This document shows, in pieces, positions 24,894-38,974 of a stretch of 64,000 nucleotides of DNA. The notes under the pieces are model-generated. The model had not been told where the DNA came from, searched no databases, and was given only the letters and a program-made list of their open reading frames with translations. The stretch is from Crotophaga sulcirostris (taxonomy: Eukaryota > Chordata > Aves > Cuculiformes > Crotophagidae). Numbering within the stretch: the first letter of the stretch is position 1; every line of letters starts with the position of its first letter. The translations under genes were made by a program, and so were the position numbers. The stretch covers positions 784,209 to 848,208 of the forward strand of contig VYZB01000282.1 of the NCBI GenBank assembly GCA_013397455.1, in the 5' to 3' direction.

Positions 24894-26415
24894 GGACTTA
24901 GCCTTGCTTGATTTAAAACAGAGAGAAAAAAAATGAAACAAACAACAAAAAAGTTGAAACTTGTAATTCTCTTTCTAGGGGGTCAGAGGTTAGGTTTGTT
25001 AACAAGGATCTTGTCTGTGACCCTTCAAGCCCTCTCCTGTTCATCAGTGAGAAAAGCATTTTGACTTCTAAGAGGTCCTGAAACTGCAAATTTTATCAGA
25101 TGGTGTGTCCAGGTAGATTTCAGTCTTAGAGGAAATAGAGATGGAGCCTGTGATGAAAATAGCTAATAAGCAAATATTCATTTGTTAATGTTTGAGTGAG
25201 GTATTTATAATGGCATCTGGTAGTACATGTCTGCTATATCTGTTTTCTATTGCAATCAATTTTTCGTATTATTTCTTTGGCTAAGAAGACGATCTATGAA
25301 TTATTTATCCATTTGTGTAGCTGGTTGTTGCTGATAAACTGAGCAAACATGGGGTACCTCTGATATCACATATCATCCAGCTCACAGAAAATCTGATACT
25401 GTACATCAACTACCTAATCACTGGAAGAGGACAAAAAAATGGGCATAATTATTTTTTTAAAAAGGGCTGTTGAAGTATTTCATATGAAGTTAACTAAGAA
25501 AATTACCAATCCTTGAGATTAAGCATTACCAATTTCATGGAAAGGTTGGGATAAATGTAAAGAAGAGAAGAAGATTAAATTAGAAACAATTGTGTTTCTT
25601 ATCATCTTGCATATACTACTAATAAACTAAGCAAGTGAGCGTGTTTCATTTCTGGGAATTAGACAGCCTGATGCTTTTATTTATACTTAGATCGGACTTG
25701 TCTTTGGTTTCACAAGTAACTGATTCAACCTACTTTCCTGCTTTCTTTGTTTCAAGTAAATCATAAAGCAACTGGGACAGGGTGGTGGGTAAAAGGCATT
25801 GGTTTAAGCAGGATAGTTTGTGCTCAACAAGGTGCTGAGAAATTGCCCAGCACACTATGGGGTGAGGAAAGTTAACAAAGAAGCATACATGCTACCCACC
25901 AGGTAATGAGCAAAACACGATATTTTTTTTATTTTGATGTATGCCTTTGTCACTTGGCAATGTCATTTCTCTGACCACTGACAAAGTTACTGTGTTTTTC
26001 TCTATAGTGACAGTCTCGTATCATTTCTCTCCCTTTGACTCTACATTTAACAAAAAAAAAAAAGGCAGAGAAACACATGATGTTCTCCATGGGTTGAGTG
26101 ACAAAATACGAAGTGTGGACAGCATAGTAAAGATGGTCAAGTTAACATTGACTTGTCAAGGGTCTTTATTTTCTAAGTAGATTCAGACCCTTTGGAGCTG
26201 AAAGTGCACTGAAATCCCACAGGATTATTCTGTTTGCTGCCATGGAAGAGGAACTGGGTGTTCTTATCCCCATGCCTGGTCTGAAACAAGCTAGTTTTAG
26301 AGCTGCTCCAGTTTAATTTATGGACTAATTTTAGGCAGATATTGGGAAGAAGAAGACAGATACCCAGAGATTTCAGAGTAAGGTGTTGAACAAGTTAACG
26401 ACTACAGAAAGTCTT
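24894..26415. other. Unassigned AT-rich non-coding sequence
   Basis: No gene or transposon recognised. The longest frame is 79 codons on plus (25941-26180), partly poly-Lys from an A run near 26050. Confidence 0.7.
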
Positions 26416-26610
26416 CATAGAATCACAGAACCATTGAGGTTAGAAAAGACCTTTAAGATCATCAAGTCCAACCATCAGTCCAATCCCACTGTGCTACTAA
26501 AAAGTGTGTTGAACTGCCACATCTACACAGTTTCTAAACCCCTCTAGGAATGATGATTCCACCATTTCCCTGGGCAGCCTCTTCCAGTGCTTCACCACTT
26601 TTGACCGCGT
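26416..26610 (-). mobile_element. CR1 LINE 3' end
   Basis: On the plus strand it begins with the reversed octamer tail CATAGAATCACAGAACC, then GTTAGAAAAGACCTTTAAGA and TCATCAAGTCCAACCATCAG, then CCCTGGGCAGCCTCTTCCAG and TGCTTCACCACTTTTGACC, after which similarity fades. It is a 5'-truncated, non-coding fragment of about 195 bases. Its sequence is closest to the copy that starts at 26843. Confidence 0.95.
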
Positions 26611-26842
26611 CTTTCCTTGGAAACCTACATGACATGTGCCATGGTAGCTGAGATAAATCTAAATCTCTGAGCAAAATTAATAAGGAAGTTAAAAAAGGAC
26701 ATTTTCTCCATCCTCAGATAAAATGCAAACAGTGTTTTTACATCTACTATGTGTAGCCTTTCTGACACAATCTTGTCCCATCTTTTTCATTGTCTGTTAT
26801 TCTCTTTCTACAGGCTTTAGAGTTAAGGCCAGGGCAGTCATT

Positions 26843-27010
26843 TAGAATCATAGAATCACTGAGGTTGGAAAAGACCTTTACGATAATCAAGTCTAACCCT
26901 TTTCTTGACTCTACCAAGCTCAGCACTAAATCATATATCTAAGAATCTCATCTTTTAAATATCTCCAGGGATGATGACTCAATCAGTTCCCTGGACAACT
27001 TGTTCCAAAT
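26843..27010 (-). mobile_element. CR1 LINE 3' end, second minus-strand copy
   Basis: The tail TAGAATCATAGAATCAC is followed by TGAGGTTGGAAAAGACCTTT, AATCAAGTCTAACCC, ATATCTCCAGGGATGATGAC and CCCTGGACAACTTGTTCC. It is about 168 bases, 5'-truncated and more diverged in the middle than its neighbour. The two copies are about 230 bases apart in the same orientation but have different internal sequence, so they look like separate insertions rather than a tandem duplication. Its end is followed by an exact repeat of CTGGACAACT (26991-27000 and 27011-27020). Confidence 0.92.
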
Positions 27011-30000
27011 CTGGACAACTAGGCACGAAGAGTTGAAGGGTTTGGCTTAAGATGAAGGACATGGTTTCTCAGGGACATGACAGAAATTATCCAGCAAGTG
27101 TGGCTTAGCAGTGCTTTGCATAAATATTCATAAGCCCCCTGACAGTCCTGAAGTGAAAGGTGTTGGGAAACTTGCAGCCGACATCGGATTTTATGCTGAA
27201 TTTTTTTACCTAGGCTCCTCTGCAGCACACAGAAAGGAAGGGACCCAAGCAGAGGGGATAATCGAGCTCTTTCCAATGGAAGTGCACTCAGTTGAACTTC
27301 CTTGCTGTTCTTCAAGATGATCTCCTGCTTTGCTTTCCCATCAGGGAACTCTCAGATTTATTTCAAAGGTCAGTTATGTTTTCACATTAATTTTCAATCG
27401 GTTTTGCAGCAACAATGCAACTAGATTCATATTGCATCAGCCAGAAGTGTCAAAAGACCGGGCTCACCTTCCACATTGTTCGTTGCTCCTCTGTACCTCC
27501 TTTCTCTCCTTGACTCCCACTCCTGAACTTTAATGATCTTTAACCTTTCAAATAAACAGTAACTTCCAACATCATACTTTTTCTGTGCTGTCCTGGGCAC
27601 TACTAGGCAGGTAGATCAATAGTCCTAAGACATGTTTTATAAATTCTCTCCCTTAATAACACTCTCAATGATAATTTCATTAGTTTATGCTCCAGAACAT
27701 CCTCTTTATCTTTTCTGCCAACAAATATTATCATTCAAAACAAAAATGTTTAACATGAAGATTATTTGGTTTCAGCTGTGCAGAGAAAATATGTTTTACT
27801 CTATGATTCTTCGTATTATACAGATCATGTTACCGAACTCTTGTGACAGGTTCTTGTTTATGCAGCAGGAGAAAAAACAAGCAAACCCTTAGTGAAAATA
27901 ACTTCAGGTCTTTATTGGTGTACTAAGTGTGTTGAGCAGAACACAATCCCTGAATTCAAATAATATTTGCATTTTTCCCTACAAACGAAGTGCCAACATA
28001 CATATACACAGCCAACGTTGAGTCACTACCACATTGATAGCTTCCCAATTATAGTCAGAGCAACTATTAAGTGGTACCAACTATTAAGAAAGTAAGGAAA
28101 AATGCAATATATAGCAATCAATGTTGTAATGGCATTGAAATACACTAAGTATAAAATACCATACTGTCAGACAGTATTCAGGTCACCGGTTCCAACTGAA
28201 ATCAGTTTTCTCTGATGAATAAAGTATTATTCATGTTGTACCATGCATTGAGTTTCCCTTGTGATAATAATGGACTTCTACCCAGATGTGTTCCACCATG
28301 TCTGGGTACAAATTATTTCTTCTATTAAGTTACTCTGGAAAGAGGAGAGTTCAACACTTTCCATATGAAGGCAAACCAGTCATTAGATGTAAAAGCACAG
28401 AGTGAATGAGACTGTAGAGCTGATCAAGGGGTAAATAACACTGAAATGCCTCCTTGCAGTATTTTCCTGAAGAAAATCATCATTGAAATTTCATTCTTCC
28501 TGCTCAACTAAGGAAAAACAAATTAAATCATTAGTACCCTTATCATCTCTTATTGCTTCCTTTCATTTCTTCATGGCTTATTGTACAAATGAGTCTATGG
28601 TTTTTGCATAGGGTGCTGGAAGTCAAGCTTTCCTCCTTATCCCATGGGTCATCTAGTCATCATCTTGCCCTCGTTATTCTCTTCCCTCGTTCACCCTGAG
28701 ATACAACAAACAGGATGAATAAACTTCTCCAACATCGGCTGCTTACTTGTGTTTTCAACTTTTTCTAGTGCTTCCTTTTGCTTCATTTTGTAGTTTTTTA
28801 CCTAATTATATAATAGGATGGGGACTGAAGTAAATAGAAGTGGAATGTTAACTTTCAGTGTAGTTCCCCCCAGCTTGCAACCTAATTTCTATTTGAGAGA
28901 CTTTATCTGCAGAAGCATCAGACCTATTGCATTTGCAGCAGAATGCAGGTAAGCTTTTGATCCAGCCACATGCTGGGAGCAATTCCACAGTATGGGATCC
29001 CATAAGAGCACCATTGTGTAACATTATCTTAAGTTTTCCTGGATAAAATGAAAATGGTAGTCAAATCCACCCTGTCTTATAGAACTGAAAAAGAACACAT
29101 AAAACCTATGGATAAGAACCGTAACCACTAATATTTTGTAGGAAAAAAACTAAAAATATTCCCCACCTATCCACAAATATCTAAGAGTCATGGTTGATAG
29201 GTGGAAGAAGATATAAGGAAAAAGAAAGAGCTATACAATTTATCAAATAATCTATTATAATGTGGGAACTACTTCTCTGTTACTAGAGCTAAGGAGGCAG
29301 GAAACTATAAAGTTGAGCCTTACAGAAATAACATCTATCACATGGGAAACATGACAGCATCTCTTTCCCTTTACCACTGAGATCCTGAAAACTTACCTGT
29401 GACAAGTCAGAAAGAAGAGACCAGGTGACCCATTAACTCCACTGGCCATGACTAAGTCCTGAAATTTACCTGGACAGTGAGAATTGTCTTTGCGTTGTCA
29501 CACTATCTGCCATTCCCCCTTCCCCACATTGCTTCTAATCCACCTGAGCTCTCCTTCTGCAACACTTAGGGTGATCCTGAAATTGAAAAAGTTGCTAAGA
29601 GCCTGGAACTGATCCAAACATGCCATATCTCTTAAACATGTGATAAAACTCATATACCTCCTTTGCCTTTCCAAAGGAACGTGGTAGGAAATAAAAATCA
29701 ATGTGAAAAATCAAAGCTGTATCTTGTGGTTTTGTAGTTATTTTCACTTTTTATGTGTATGTCATATTTTTTTCTCAGTGAAACAGTCAGAGACCAATAA
29801 AAATATCAGCATTCCCAGTCCTTCTCAGTTGCTTTTGAGTCTTTAAGTAAAGCCATTCCCATGTCTTAATACCTTCCAAAAATCTGTCAAATGGGAGGTT
29901 ACTCCTTGAAAATAAACCATCAGAAGAAAACAAAAAATCCTGTACCTAGAAAAGTAATAAGCACTTTTACCTTTCAATATTTTATTAATGTTTTACATTT

Positions 30001-32123
30001 GCAATGATTGAAATTATTTTAAGTATCTTTAATAAAACTTATAGAACATACTTTTTTTAAGACTTTATTGACCAAGCCATGCATATTCAAAATCTTTAAC
30101 TACACTTAGTACATAATGAAGTAAAGATTTTTGACTCTGAGGACCACTTATTCAAAATGAAAGAATACCACATACTTTTTCCAGCATTATTCACTAGTAC
30201 TTCCTTCGCATTCCCACACCCTATGAATACTCCTTTTCCTTTTCCTTGTATGTTAATCGAAACTAACAAGTCTTCTTCCTAGTGCTTTCTGACTCTTCTT
30301 ATTGGTTCACCACCTTATCACCACTACATCCCCTCCTCTTGTCCTGAAAATCTGAAGCTATTTCTGGGTGCACAGAAACAGAGAAGCTCAAAGCAAAGCA
30401 GTGACAAAATATAATTGTCAAAGAAAAGCAATTTTGTAACAGTTCTGTCTGCTTTACTTATACTTTAGTGTGTTTCTATAGCAGAGTTGAAAGTCCACTT
30501 GAGTCTTGTAAGGAAGAGAAAGTATTTTAGTCAAAAGCAACCAAGTATAAACTTGTTTTTATGAAAATTCAGGAAGGATTCCAATCAACAGAGATTAGTG
30601 TTACTATTCTTGAAATGATTTTATGTTGCAAGATTGGTCTTATTTTCACCAGTCTGGGCTGGTGCGTAAAGTCGTTTGGCACTTCGTAGAGCCAGAGTCT
30701 AAATGTGTTTGCTTTGGTCACATTCACCTGCCAATTTTTGAAGACTAAGATTCCAACAATAATTGCTTATTGGAATTTAGCCAAAAAAAATATTTGACAT
30801 TAGAGCAATAAGGGGTCAAAATCTAAACAGAATATTTTATGCAGTTACCTGTAAGTGTAAAGAGAAATTTACAATAGAATCTGAACAGAAGCTTTAAATA
30901 TAGACCTTATTGTTGCCAATGTGATAATCAAAATTGAAAAGTCTGGTTTTAATACATCACCCATAAAATTTACTGCCACATCCACTGAGGGAAAGATTGG
31001 TCCTACAGAAGTTAATTAGTGATAATGATTTAAGAATCAAGGGCAAGAGGACAGGAAAGGAGATGGGAAGACACAGCAGCTTCAGACACAGGTTCCACCA
31101 CAAGTTCCCTCTATCGATTTGAAGAAGACATCTCTCCTAGGCAAGCCATTTCATTCTCAGGTGAGCACATTTTGTGAGGAAGTGTTTGAGGCTATGGTGT
31201 AATGGGCATTTTAACAGATGCTTTACAGAATGAAGAACGTTATTTCCAGGCTCGGACTTTTAGTTGCCATTATTCTATGAAACAAATGGAAAGGAGGAAC
31301 AAAGAAGAAAGATAAGTCCACAACACAATATCAAAGTCTTACCTCATTTCTCCTCTATGCCATTCAAAACAACGTAGCCAGCTCAGAAATTCCAGTCCAT
31401 TTCTCTTGAACCTGTCTGCATTCAAGCTCTCAACTAGCTATCAGTCACAAGCCTTCTAAAGAAAAGAAAAAACCCAAAACCTTGTACACAGAAATAGCAG
31501 TACAATAGATACCATATATACAAGCAATATATCACAGAGAAACTAACAATGCCAACAACATTCCCTAAAAAAAAAATCCATTAACAATAACATTTAAGTT
31601 GCCAAGAAACATAAAAACTTCTTATTAAGGCCGGAATCTTCACAAAAGCAACAAAGCTATTAAGAACACAATATTTGCATAAGAAGTACATTCAATTAAA
31701 CTTTTTCTGATATTTCTCTGCATTGAAATGACCTCTTTTCTGAAACTAGAGAAAAGGTTGCAAATCATATTTCTTTCTAGACGTAACCTGTTGGAATGTT
31801 TTTCCTTTTTTGTTTCTTCCTAAACAGGAAATCATCATCAGAGCCAAGCTCCTTCAAATCCTGTAAGTCCCCTTTTCTGTTGAACAACCGTGTAATCTTC
31901 CATAGGCCGTTGAGTGTTGGGAGGAGGAAAGCGATCACAATTAGGAAACCAGAAAACTCTCACGTTTCCAGAAATGTGAGATGGACCAGTTCACGATCTG
32001 TGAGACAAATTTAAGGGGGATGTTTCATTACTAGACAAGTTAAACGAGAGCTTAGAGCATGTGTAAAACCTGTAGAGTTGAAAAAATCATCAGGGAACCA
32101 TAAGACACTGTTTATGAGCGTTG
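27011..32123. other. Unassigned AT-rich non-coding sequence
   Basis: The region 27.03-27.32 kb is less AT-rich and open on both strands (69 codons plus, 98 codons minus) with no recognised domain. The remainder shows no gene. CAACTATTAAG occurs twice 17 bases apart near 28062 and 28079. Confidence 0.65.
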
Positions 32124-32190
32124 ACTGCCTATGTGACCTTGGATAAAAAGTTGAGTAACTTCTCCGTACCTTATTTAACTCTGCACAATC
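32124..32190 (+). mobile_element. MIR-like ancient SINE fragment
   Basis: TGCCTATGTGACCTTGGATA, AAGTTGAGTAACTTCTCCGT and ACCTTATTTAACTCTG line up in order and spacing with the 3' half of the MIR core SINE, where a GTGTGACCTTGGGCAAGTTA block is followed by CTTAACCTCTCTGTGCCTCA. MIR-type remnants are old amniote or older repeats found at low density in birds. The match covers only about 65 bases and the consensus is from memory. Confidence 0.65.
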
Positions 32191-35100
32191 AAAACCAATA
32201 AAATTCTACAACACATAAAAAGATCATAAACCACTTTATGATTAATGAATGCCACTGCACAAAAGGAGATAATAGTATTTTTTGGTTTAAAACTGAGACA
32301 CTTAGAAGTACTGACAGATCAGTCTCCTGTATATTTAGCATAAAATTGAACGATGGCTTGTGAAAGTAAACTGTATTTTTCATTCCTTGTGAAGATGACC
32401 TCAATATGAAAATTCTAATTTTTCCCATACTGATTCGTTCATATAAATACAGCATTTGAAGAGCCCTACAGTTCCAGTTCAACCTGTTGAAAGTTTAAGA
32501 GCATTTGATCACTTGATGTCTTCCTGGTCTTACTCTGAACATTGAAATTATCTGCTTGCTTAAATTCTGTTTATCATTTTAAGTGCTTAGATTATTGATC
32601 TGAACAAACAAAGTGGGGAGGTGCAACTACACATCTTCTCATCTTTTTAATGCTTCCCTGAATCAGGCAGGCTTTTTGACAGGCTGTTTATTTAAAATGT
32701 TCATTGTAACTTTGGGATTGGCAAGTTACTAACCAGTTAGTTCTGGAATAATTCCAGAAATTTCAGTGAAGTATTTTTAAATTTACACAGTCAAAAAATA
32801 ATATCCAGTTGTTACCTTTTCAGTTAGGCTAGACATGTAGTTGGCCTAAATTATCATTTTAGGTCTCTTGCAACAGAAATAATCTGTTCTAGTCTACCTT
32901 CATCAAAATCTTGTGTACCATGTGACAATCTCATTTTAAATTCTGCACCAAATACTCTTTTGTCCTGGGGTTATCTATTCTGGATTCTGAAATAATGCTT
33001 TTCACTGGAATAGATTTCTAACTTCCTGATATATTAAGTATAATTTAACTGTACCAAATTTCAGATATTTTATCTGTAAATCCCCAGTTAACTAAAGATG
33101 GATTCTTCATTTTAAATTGAAGCCCAGTGTGGTTTTTGGAGACCTGAATATTACACTGTCTTTAGTGTATATAAAGGCAATAAAAAGAAATTAGCATGAC
33201 AGGGGTATATATGTACAGGTATGTGTTATTTTCAGATTTTGTCCTTTCACAGGCATGAAACTAATTAGATTTCAAGACTAGAAAGGTAATTCTTCCAAAA
33301 ATCTCCTTTACGAGGAAATGACAGGAAAGAATTTGAGGAAAGGGAGAATCAAAATGGTGATTTTTATATCAGCTTTAGAATAGCGAAAGAGTTCAACTGG
33401 AGAGAGGAGAAAGGGAAAACACGCAGGCATGTGTCTGCATCTCTGAGCAATCTCTGCCTGTGTAGTACAAAATGAAGTAGTATCTACTCACACTAGACAA
33501 TTATAAGCACGCCTTTTTCATTTCAGCAGGAAAAAATATAATAGGCAATACATTTTTTATTGTTTTACACATCAAAGTAGTTTTGACTTTGTGCATTAAT
33601 AGATACAAATGAGTTCATTCAGGGATAATTAAATGGAGTAAAATTAAGGACTAATAAGGAGTGTAAAAGAGGAGCAACCTCTCATGAAAAATGGCTCACT
33701 TTGACTTCACAAGTGATAGAGTTTAGATAAGTAACAAAACTGTGTTTTTCTCTGTTTGAAGGTCAAGTTGCACTCATTAAGAAGTCAGTTCCTCTACGGT
33801 CCTAATATTTACCACTGTACTGAGTAATAAATATCTCAGCTGAAACGACTAGACACAAAACCAGTAAAGAACGGTGACATTTGAACTAATCAGCTTCAAA
33901 ATTAGTGATTACTGAAATGAGCTGAGACAGTTTTCAGGCTCCCAAGCTAGTTTCAGATTATAAGGTAATGCTTCAAATTCAGGTATTGGCGGCAGCAAAA
34001 GCAAATAGACCTGGAATTCAGTACAGGCAGTACCAGGGGGGCTAGACTAGATAATTCATGAGGTGCTAATCTATACACCTATTTATTCAGCTTCTCAAAA
34101 ACATTCTGAAGCCTATGCCAAGCTCCACATTTCTGTAGCTACACTGCTACCACTATCAATATATTATAACTAAGGAGGATAAAAATACAGTCAATGCAGT
34201 GGCTGGAGATAATGCAAAACAGACACCTCCTGTCTGTATCCAGGCCAGAGGAAAAACTACACTGGTAGCTCGCCTGGATTCATTTTTTGAAAATGTCTTA
34301 TTCAATATCTAAGATTTTGTCATTAAAAATAAAAAAAAATGAAACAAAATAAAATAGATTTCACTAAAGAATTGCATAATAGAAACAGGATTTTCAGACA
34401 GGTTCCCTCATTAGAAAACAATGGGTTTCCACTTATTCTGACAGTAACTTTCATAGATAATTATCTGGAAAGGACAACTGGTGTTAGGAAAATTGAAATA
34501 AAAGAACCTAAAATTCAAGGGTATGAGGTCAGGTATGTGCTTGGTTGGATTAAATGGCTGATCTAGAATAACTATCATTTCCTGCATGAAAAAGTGTGCT
34601 TTTGTTTTAAAAATGGCCAGTTATATGCATACATAAAGCTCTTACCTATGCTCATGAATATATACCTTGAAGTTGCCTTCAAGGTACAAAGAACCTTTCT
34701 CCTCACTGCCATTTTAAGATTTAATTGCACTTCGAAAAAAGAAATTTCTGGATATACACCTGAGTAAGTGAACACAACAACTGACTGATAACTTGCAAAT
34801 AATTTTAATGAAAACTATTTTGGTTTTAAATAACATTTTGTATTTTGGCGAGTTCATATTTGCACTTATTTATATGTCAAAAAAATAATGTCACTGTGTT
34901 TTTCACGTATGGAATGTGACTCATTTTACCGAATGCTAAATTCAGCTCCTCATTGACCCTCATTTCTATACATGAAAATAATAGTGGACATTTCAAAAAA
35001 GTATCTAATTACCTGTGGGTAGATACTATTTCACAAATGCTGCCATCTACATATCTAATAAGTAGGTGGCTTAGTACAATACAGTACCACTCAGCAACCT

Positions 35101-35525
35101 CCAAATCAAAAATTCAGCTGGTTTTCCTGCTGTTACTGACTTACAATTTTTGCAGTTTTATGCACTCTGCCAGTTTTTATCCTATAGACAGCAAGAAAAT
35201 GAGCACAAAGAATAGAAACCATATTATTGTTCATCACATTTTCTTGCTCACATAGCTCATATACCAAAGTTGATTCTATGAAATGGGAAAGCCATCTCAT
35301 CTTGACCTCAGTTTATAGGCCAAAGCAATACTAACAAATCTGCTAAAATGTACAGGATCAGAAAAGTCAACTAGAGAAAGTAAATAAGCATGATGACAAA
35401 TAATATTTTTCTATCCATTTGTTTTAGTAAGAAACAACAGAAACATTACTACATGAATACTTAACACACTTTTTTTTGTTGCAGTAACTATAAGATAATT
35501 TAAATCTCAACATACATAAATATTA

Positions 35526-35558
35526 TTAGATCCCACTGTTAAAATCAGTGGGATCTAA
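35526..35558. repeat. Perfect 13-bp inverted repeat
   Basis: TTAGATCCCACTG (35526-35538) and CAGTGGGATCTAA (35546-35558) surround a 7-base TTAAAAT loop. The stem is too short for a typical microRNA precursor, and there is no run of T after it that would suggest a Pol III terminator. Confidence 0.85.
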
Positions 35559-35858
35559 ATTTCTGCCTTTTCCAGGAAAAAATGCAACTGACAATAACAA
35601 GATCCTTTACAATTAAAATTCTCCTCCTTTACATGAGAAATCATCAAAATTAGGTATTAAATAATCAGCATTAGTTAATTGTTACAGCTAGTAAGTGAAC
35701 TGTAAGAATAGTAGTTCAATAGTAATATAAAAAGACAATGAGAGACAACAGAAAATATTTACATACAATCCATTAATTATTTAACTTTTTGAATTATCAT
35801 TATATATTTATAATCTTAATTATGCACACAAATGCCCTCAATATTAAATGGGGAAATT

Positions 35859-35886
35859 ATATTATCATTATTATTATTGTTATTAA
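35859..35886. repeat. Short (ATT)n-like tract
   Basis: ATATTATCATTATTATTATTGTTATTA is an imperfect trinucleotide repeat of under 30 bases. Confidence 0.8.
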
Positions 35887-36796
35887 ATGTGGCACAACAA
35901 AAGCAATGTCTCACTGCCTATTTATAATGGATCACTAGTGCCCCCTTCTGATACGAAGTGAGAAAATAGATCAAAGTTTTACATAGTATACTTTATGGTA
36001 TATTGTAATATCTACGGATTTCTTTCAGTTATGTGCTATTTTTAATGTAGAAAGTCTGCTAAAAAGCTAGATATAAGCTGGCCAGACTTACATTCACAAT
36101 CCTGAGCAATTTCACTTTGGAAAACCATATATTAAAAGGGACAAAAAAGAGAAACGTGAAAGTATAAGATGCACATTTCTGAAAATACAGGATTAAACTT
36201 TTATTTTTGAATCTATCTTGCAGTATAACTTTCAGAAATAGTCTCTACTTATATTGGGTTTGGTTTATCAGATTAATAGCAATCCTTTATGCATGTACAT
36301 GGGAAAAAATAAACTGCAACCACAACCTGGAATTAATCACACTAAATGTCATATTGCCAGGTTTCCTACAGAACTGTTGCCGACAAGAATAAAGACATGC
36401 TCATTCATTATATCCCCTTCCCTTTGACTTAATATAAAGGGCAAAAGGCAGCATGATAGATTTAAAAAATATTGTCTACAGCATTGATTGCTCTATATCG
36501 ATACTTTTTTGTTGCTTCATCTTGATGCTGTTTTCTATGCAGACTTTATGCTCATTCTTTGCACTATTTGATATAACATTACTCCTTCAGTTACATTGAA
36601 AATATTTTCTAGTATTTGCTACACTGAGGATTTGATTCACCTATTGTAAGAGTGAAGAAATTAAGTCCTGAAAAAGAAAAATAAAGTTTCTTCCTAATTT
36701 GAAAAATATTTTCTTTTCTCATGGAAACATATGAAAAACTGGTACATGGAAATCAGATTTAGGAGTGTTAAACTCATGCTACTCTTTTAAAATTTT

Positions 36797-36830
36797 NNNN
36801 NNNNNNNNNNNNNNNNNNNNNNNNNNNNNN
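36797..36830. other. Assembly gap (34 N)
   Basis: 34 N sit between TTTTAAAATTTT and TATTTTTTTTCC. The gap lies in a T-rich homopolymer setting, so missing bases are probably low-complexity. Confidence 0.99.
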
Positions 36831-38974
36831 TATTTTTTTTCCATATTCCCTTATTAAAGTCCTGAAATCTTCTGTAAAAATACCAGAAACAAACCAACAG
36901 CAGGTTTCATTGACACAAAAAGGATCCAGTGCTTGTCAGGGAGCTGTTTCTGCAAAGCTAGTCTACAGTACTTGAGATCAACACCAGGAAAAAATTACTG
37001 TTGCAATCAGAAGTGCCGACTTAAAACAGGATGATTAGATGGATCTTAATAAGCTTGAAAACTGGTATTTATTGAAGTTAAGCATATGTTTTGGCTGTGA
37101 AGTGGCTTATCTCAAATATTTTTGTAATAATTCTTTAGAGAAATAATGCTCTCATTTTAATCTGATGTTTCCACTTTTTGCATCTGGGTAGTCTGAACAT
37201 ATTCCCTCTCACCATAATCACTTCACACGCAAAAATCAAGAGATTCAATTTTCTGACAGAGCACATTAGCTTTTGCTAACTATTGCACTAAATATATTTG
37301 GATCTGTGCTTCGTGTCACAAATTTTAAGAGGCTGATTTCATGAAATATGGCAAAAACAGAAGTTATAGACTTCATCGACAACTGCAGATAATAATCTTT
37401 CTATTTTTTTGCCAGAAATCAGAAATGTGTTATATATTTAGCAATATCTTGCCTTCTTCAAACAGAAATCTTAGCATCCTTATATTACAAACCATATAAA
37501 TTCTCAGTCAAATCACATTTTTCAGGCAAATCAACAATAAGAAATACATATGTCGTATATATGATCCTCAAAATTCACCATTTTCATTTATTGGCTACGT
37601 CTCCTTACATGTCATTACATCACAGTTTCAGAAAATGTAAAAGCCATTTTGAATAACAAACTGCAGTTTGAAAATTTATCTGTAAAAAACCAATTGTGCT
37701 TAGAAACTGCCTCGGTGCAACTTCGTCACGAGCATTCCCACTTACATTTCTAAAACAACTCCATCAATTTTAAGACTACAGAACTGACATATTTTGGAGC
37801 TTGGATGTTTTTTGTACTTAGCTAAGTACATCACTTCCATTACCCTAGAAAAGGAGATGCTGGTAAGGAGACACCATTTGAAGACAGAACGTATCATATT
37901 AACAAGCAACAGGTAACCAGGCTGTCTAAACTGGTCACCTGAGCCTGACCTCTGAATTGCCATGAAGTATGAAGACTAAAGGGAATATTTTTTTATACAG
38001 TCAAAAAAGGCAGAGGGAGTGATACACAGGACTGATCCAACATATTATGCATTTTCAGTTACAGTAGCACACAGTGCTTGCAGTCTTGCACAAGGCACTA
38101 GGATGTAAATCAGTTATACTGCCTGCTATTTACCCACCAAACCCCTGTACTGCTAAAAATTATGTCAAAATACAAAAATAAGTATATTTTTTTTAAAAGT
38201 AAATAGCTTCAAGGAAACAGCTTGGATAAAATTGTGCTGAAGAGGTTCTTCAAAATCAGGTTTTTATTGACCTCATACGATCACAGAAAAATATTCCAGA
38301 TGTTGCATATTTCTTAAAATAATTTTAATGTCTATTTCTGGAGTAATAAGAACAAAACGAAATATTGCTTTGTATTCTCTCTCTTGGCTGAACTTCCCAG
38401 TCTGCAGCACTGCAATTTTTTAAGGTTAATTTTAAAACTGACTGGAAAAAATTGCTGAAAATTAAACAATTTGGCAAAACTAAATGAAAACACAATTGTA
38501 GTGGAGAAAACTCAAATGATAACACATTATTGCAAGGATCAGTCATCAATATATGCCATATGATAAATAATTGATATATATATTATTTTCATTAAAACAA
38601 TAGCAGGGCAAACTTACCTAAACTACATTTCTGAACCTGAATTCCAAGTGAACCACTCCCTCTGACAATCTGCAACTTACATCAACTTAGAAAAATATTT
38701 TAATTAAGATTTATTTTTTATCTTTCAGAGACAGTGACTAGCACTACTTTTAAAATCATCCTCCCGAACAACACCTTTTTCCTTAGCCTTAACCATTTTT
38801 TTCCATTATCTGGCATGAAAAAAAAAAAAGTTCCAAAAGCGATAAACAAATAAACAAAACCATGCAGAAACAACTTTTCACAAACTCTTCGAAAGGGCTT
38901 TGAGGTACAAGACAGCAAATGACTTTTTATGGAAGAATCAGACTGCACCACATTAAAAAAGCCCACAGAGCAGA
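36831..38974. other. Unassigned AT-rich non-coding sequence
   Basis: No gene or transposon recognised. Minus-strand frames of 73-82 codons (37742-38966) lack domains. The last includes a poly-Phe stretch from an A run near 38820. Confidence 0.7.

Larger units (their letters stand above)
32191..36796. other. Unassigned AT-rich non-coding sequence
   Basis: No gene is supported. The longest frames are 100 codons on plus (34953-35255) and 97 on minus (32189-32482), both without recognisable content. It holds a 13-bp hairpin and a short ATT-rich stretch, listed separately. Confidence 0.7.

Noticed and set aside
35262..35283. GATTCTATGAAATGGG resembles a CR1 octamer tail
   Set aside because: A single octamer with no CR1 sequence before it; expected by chance.
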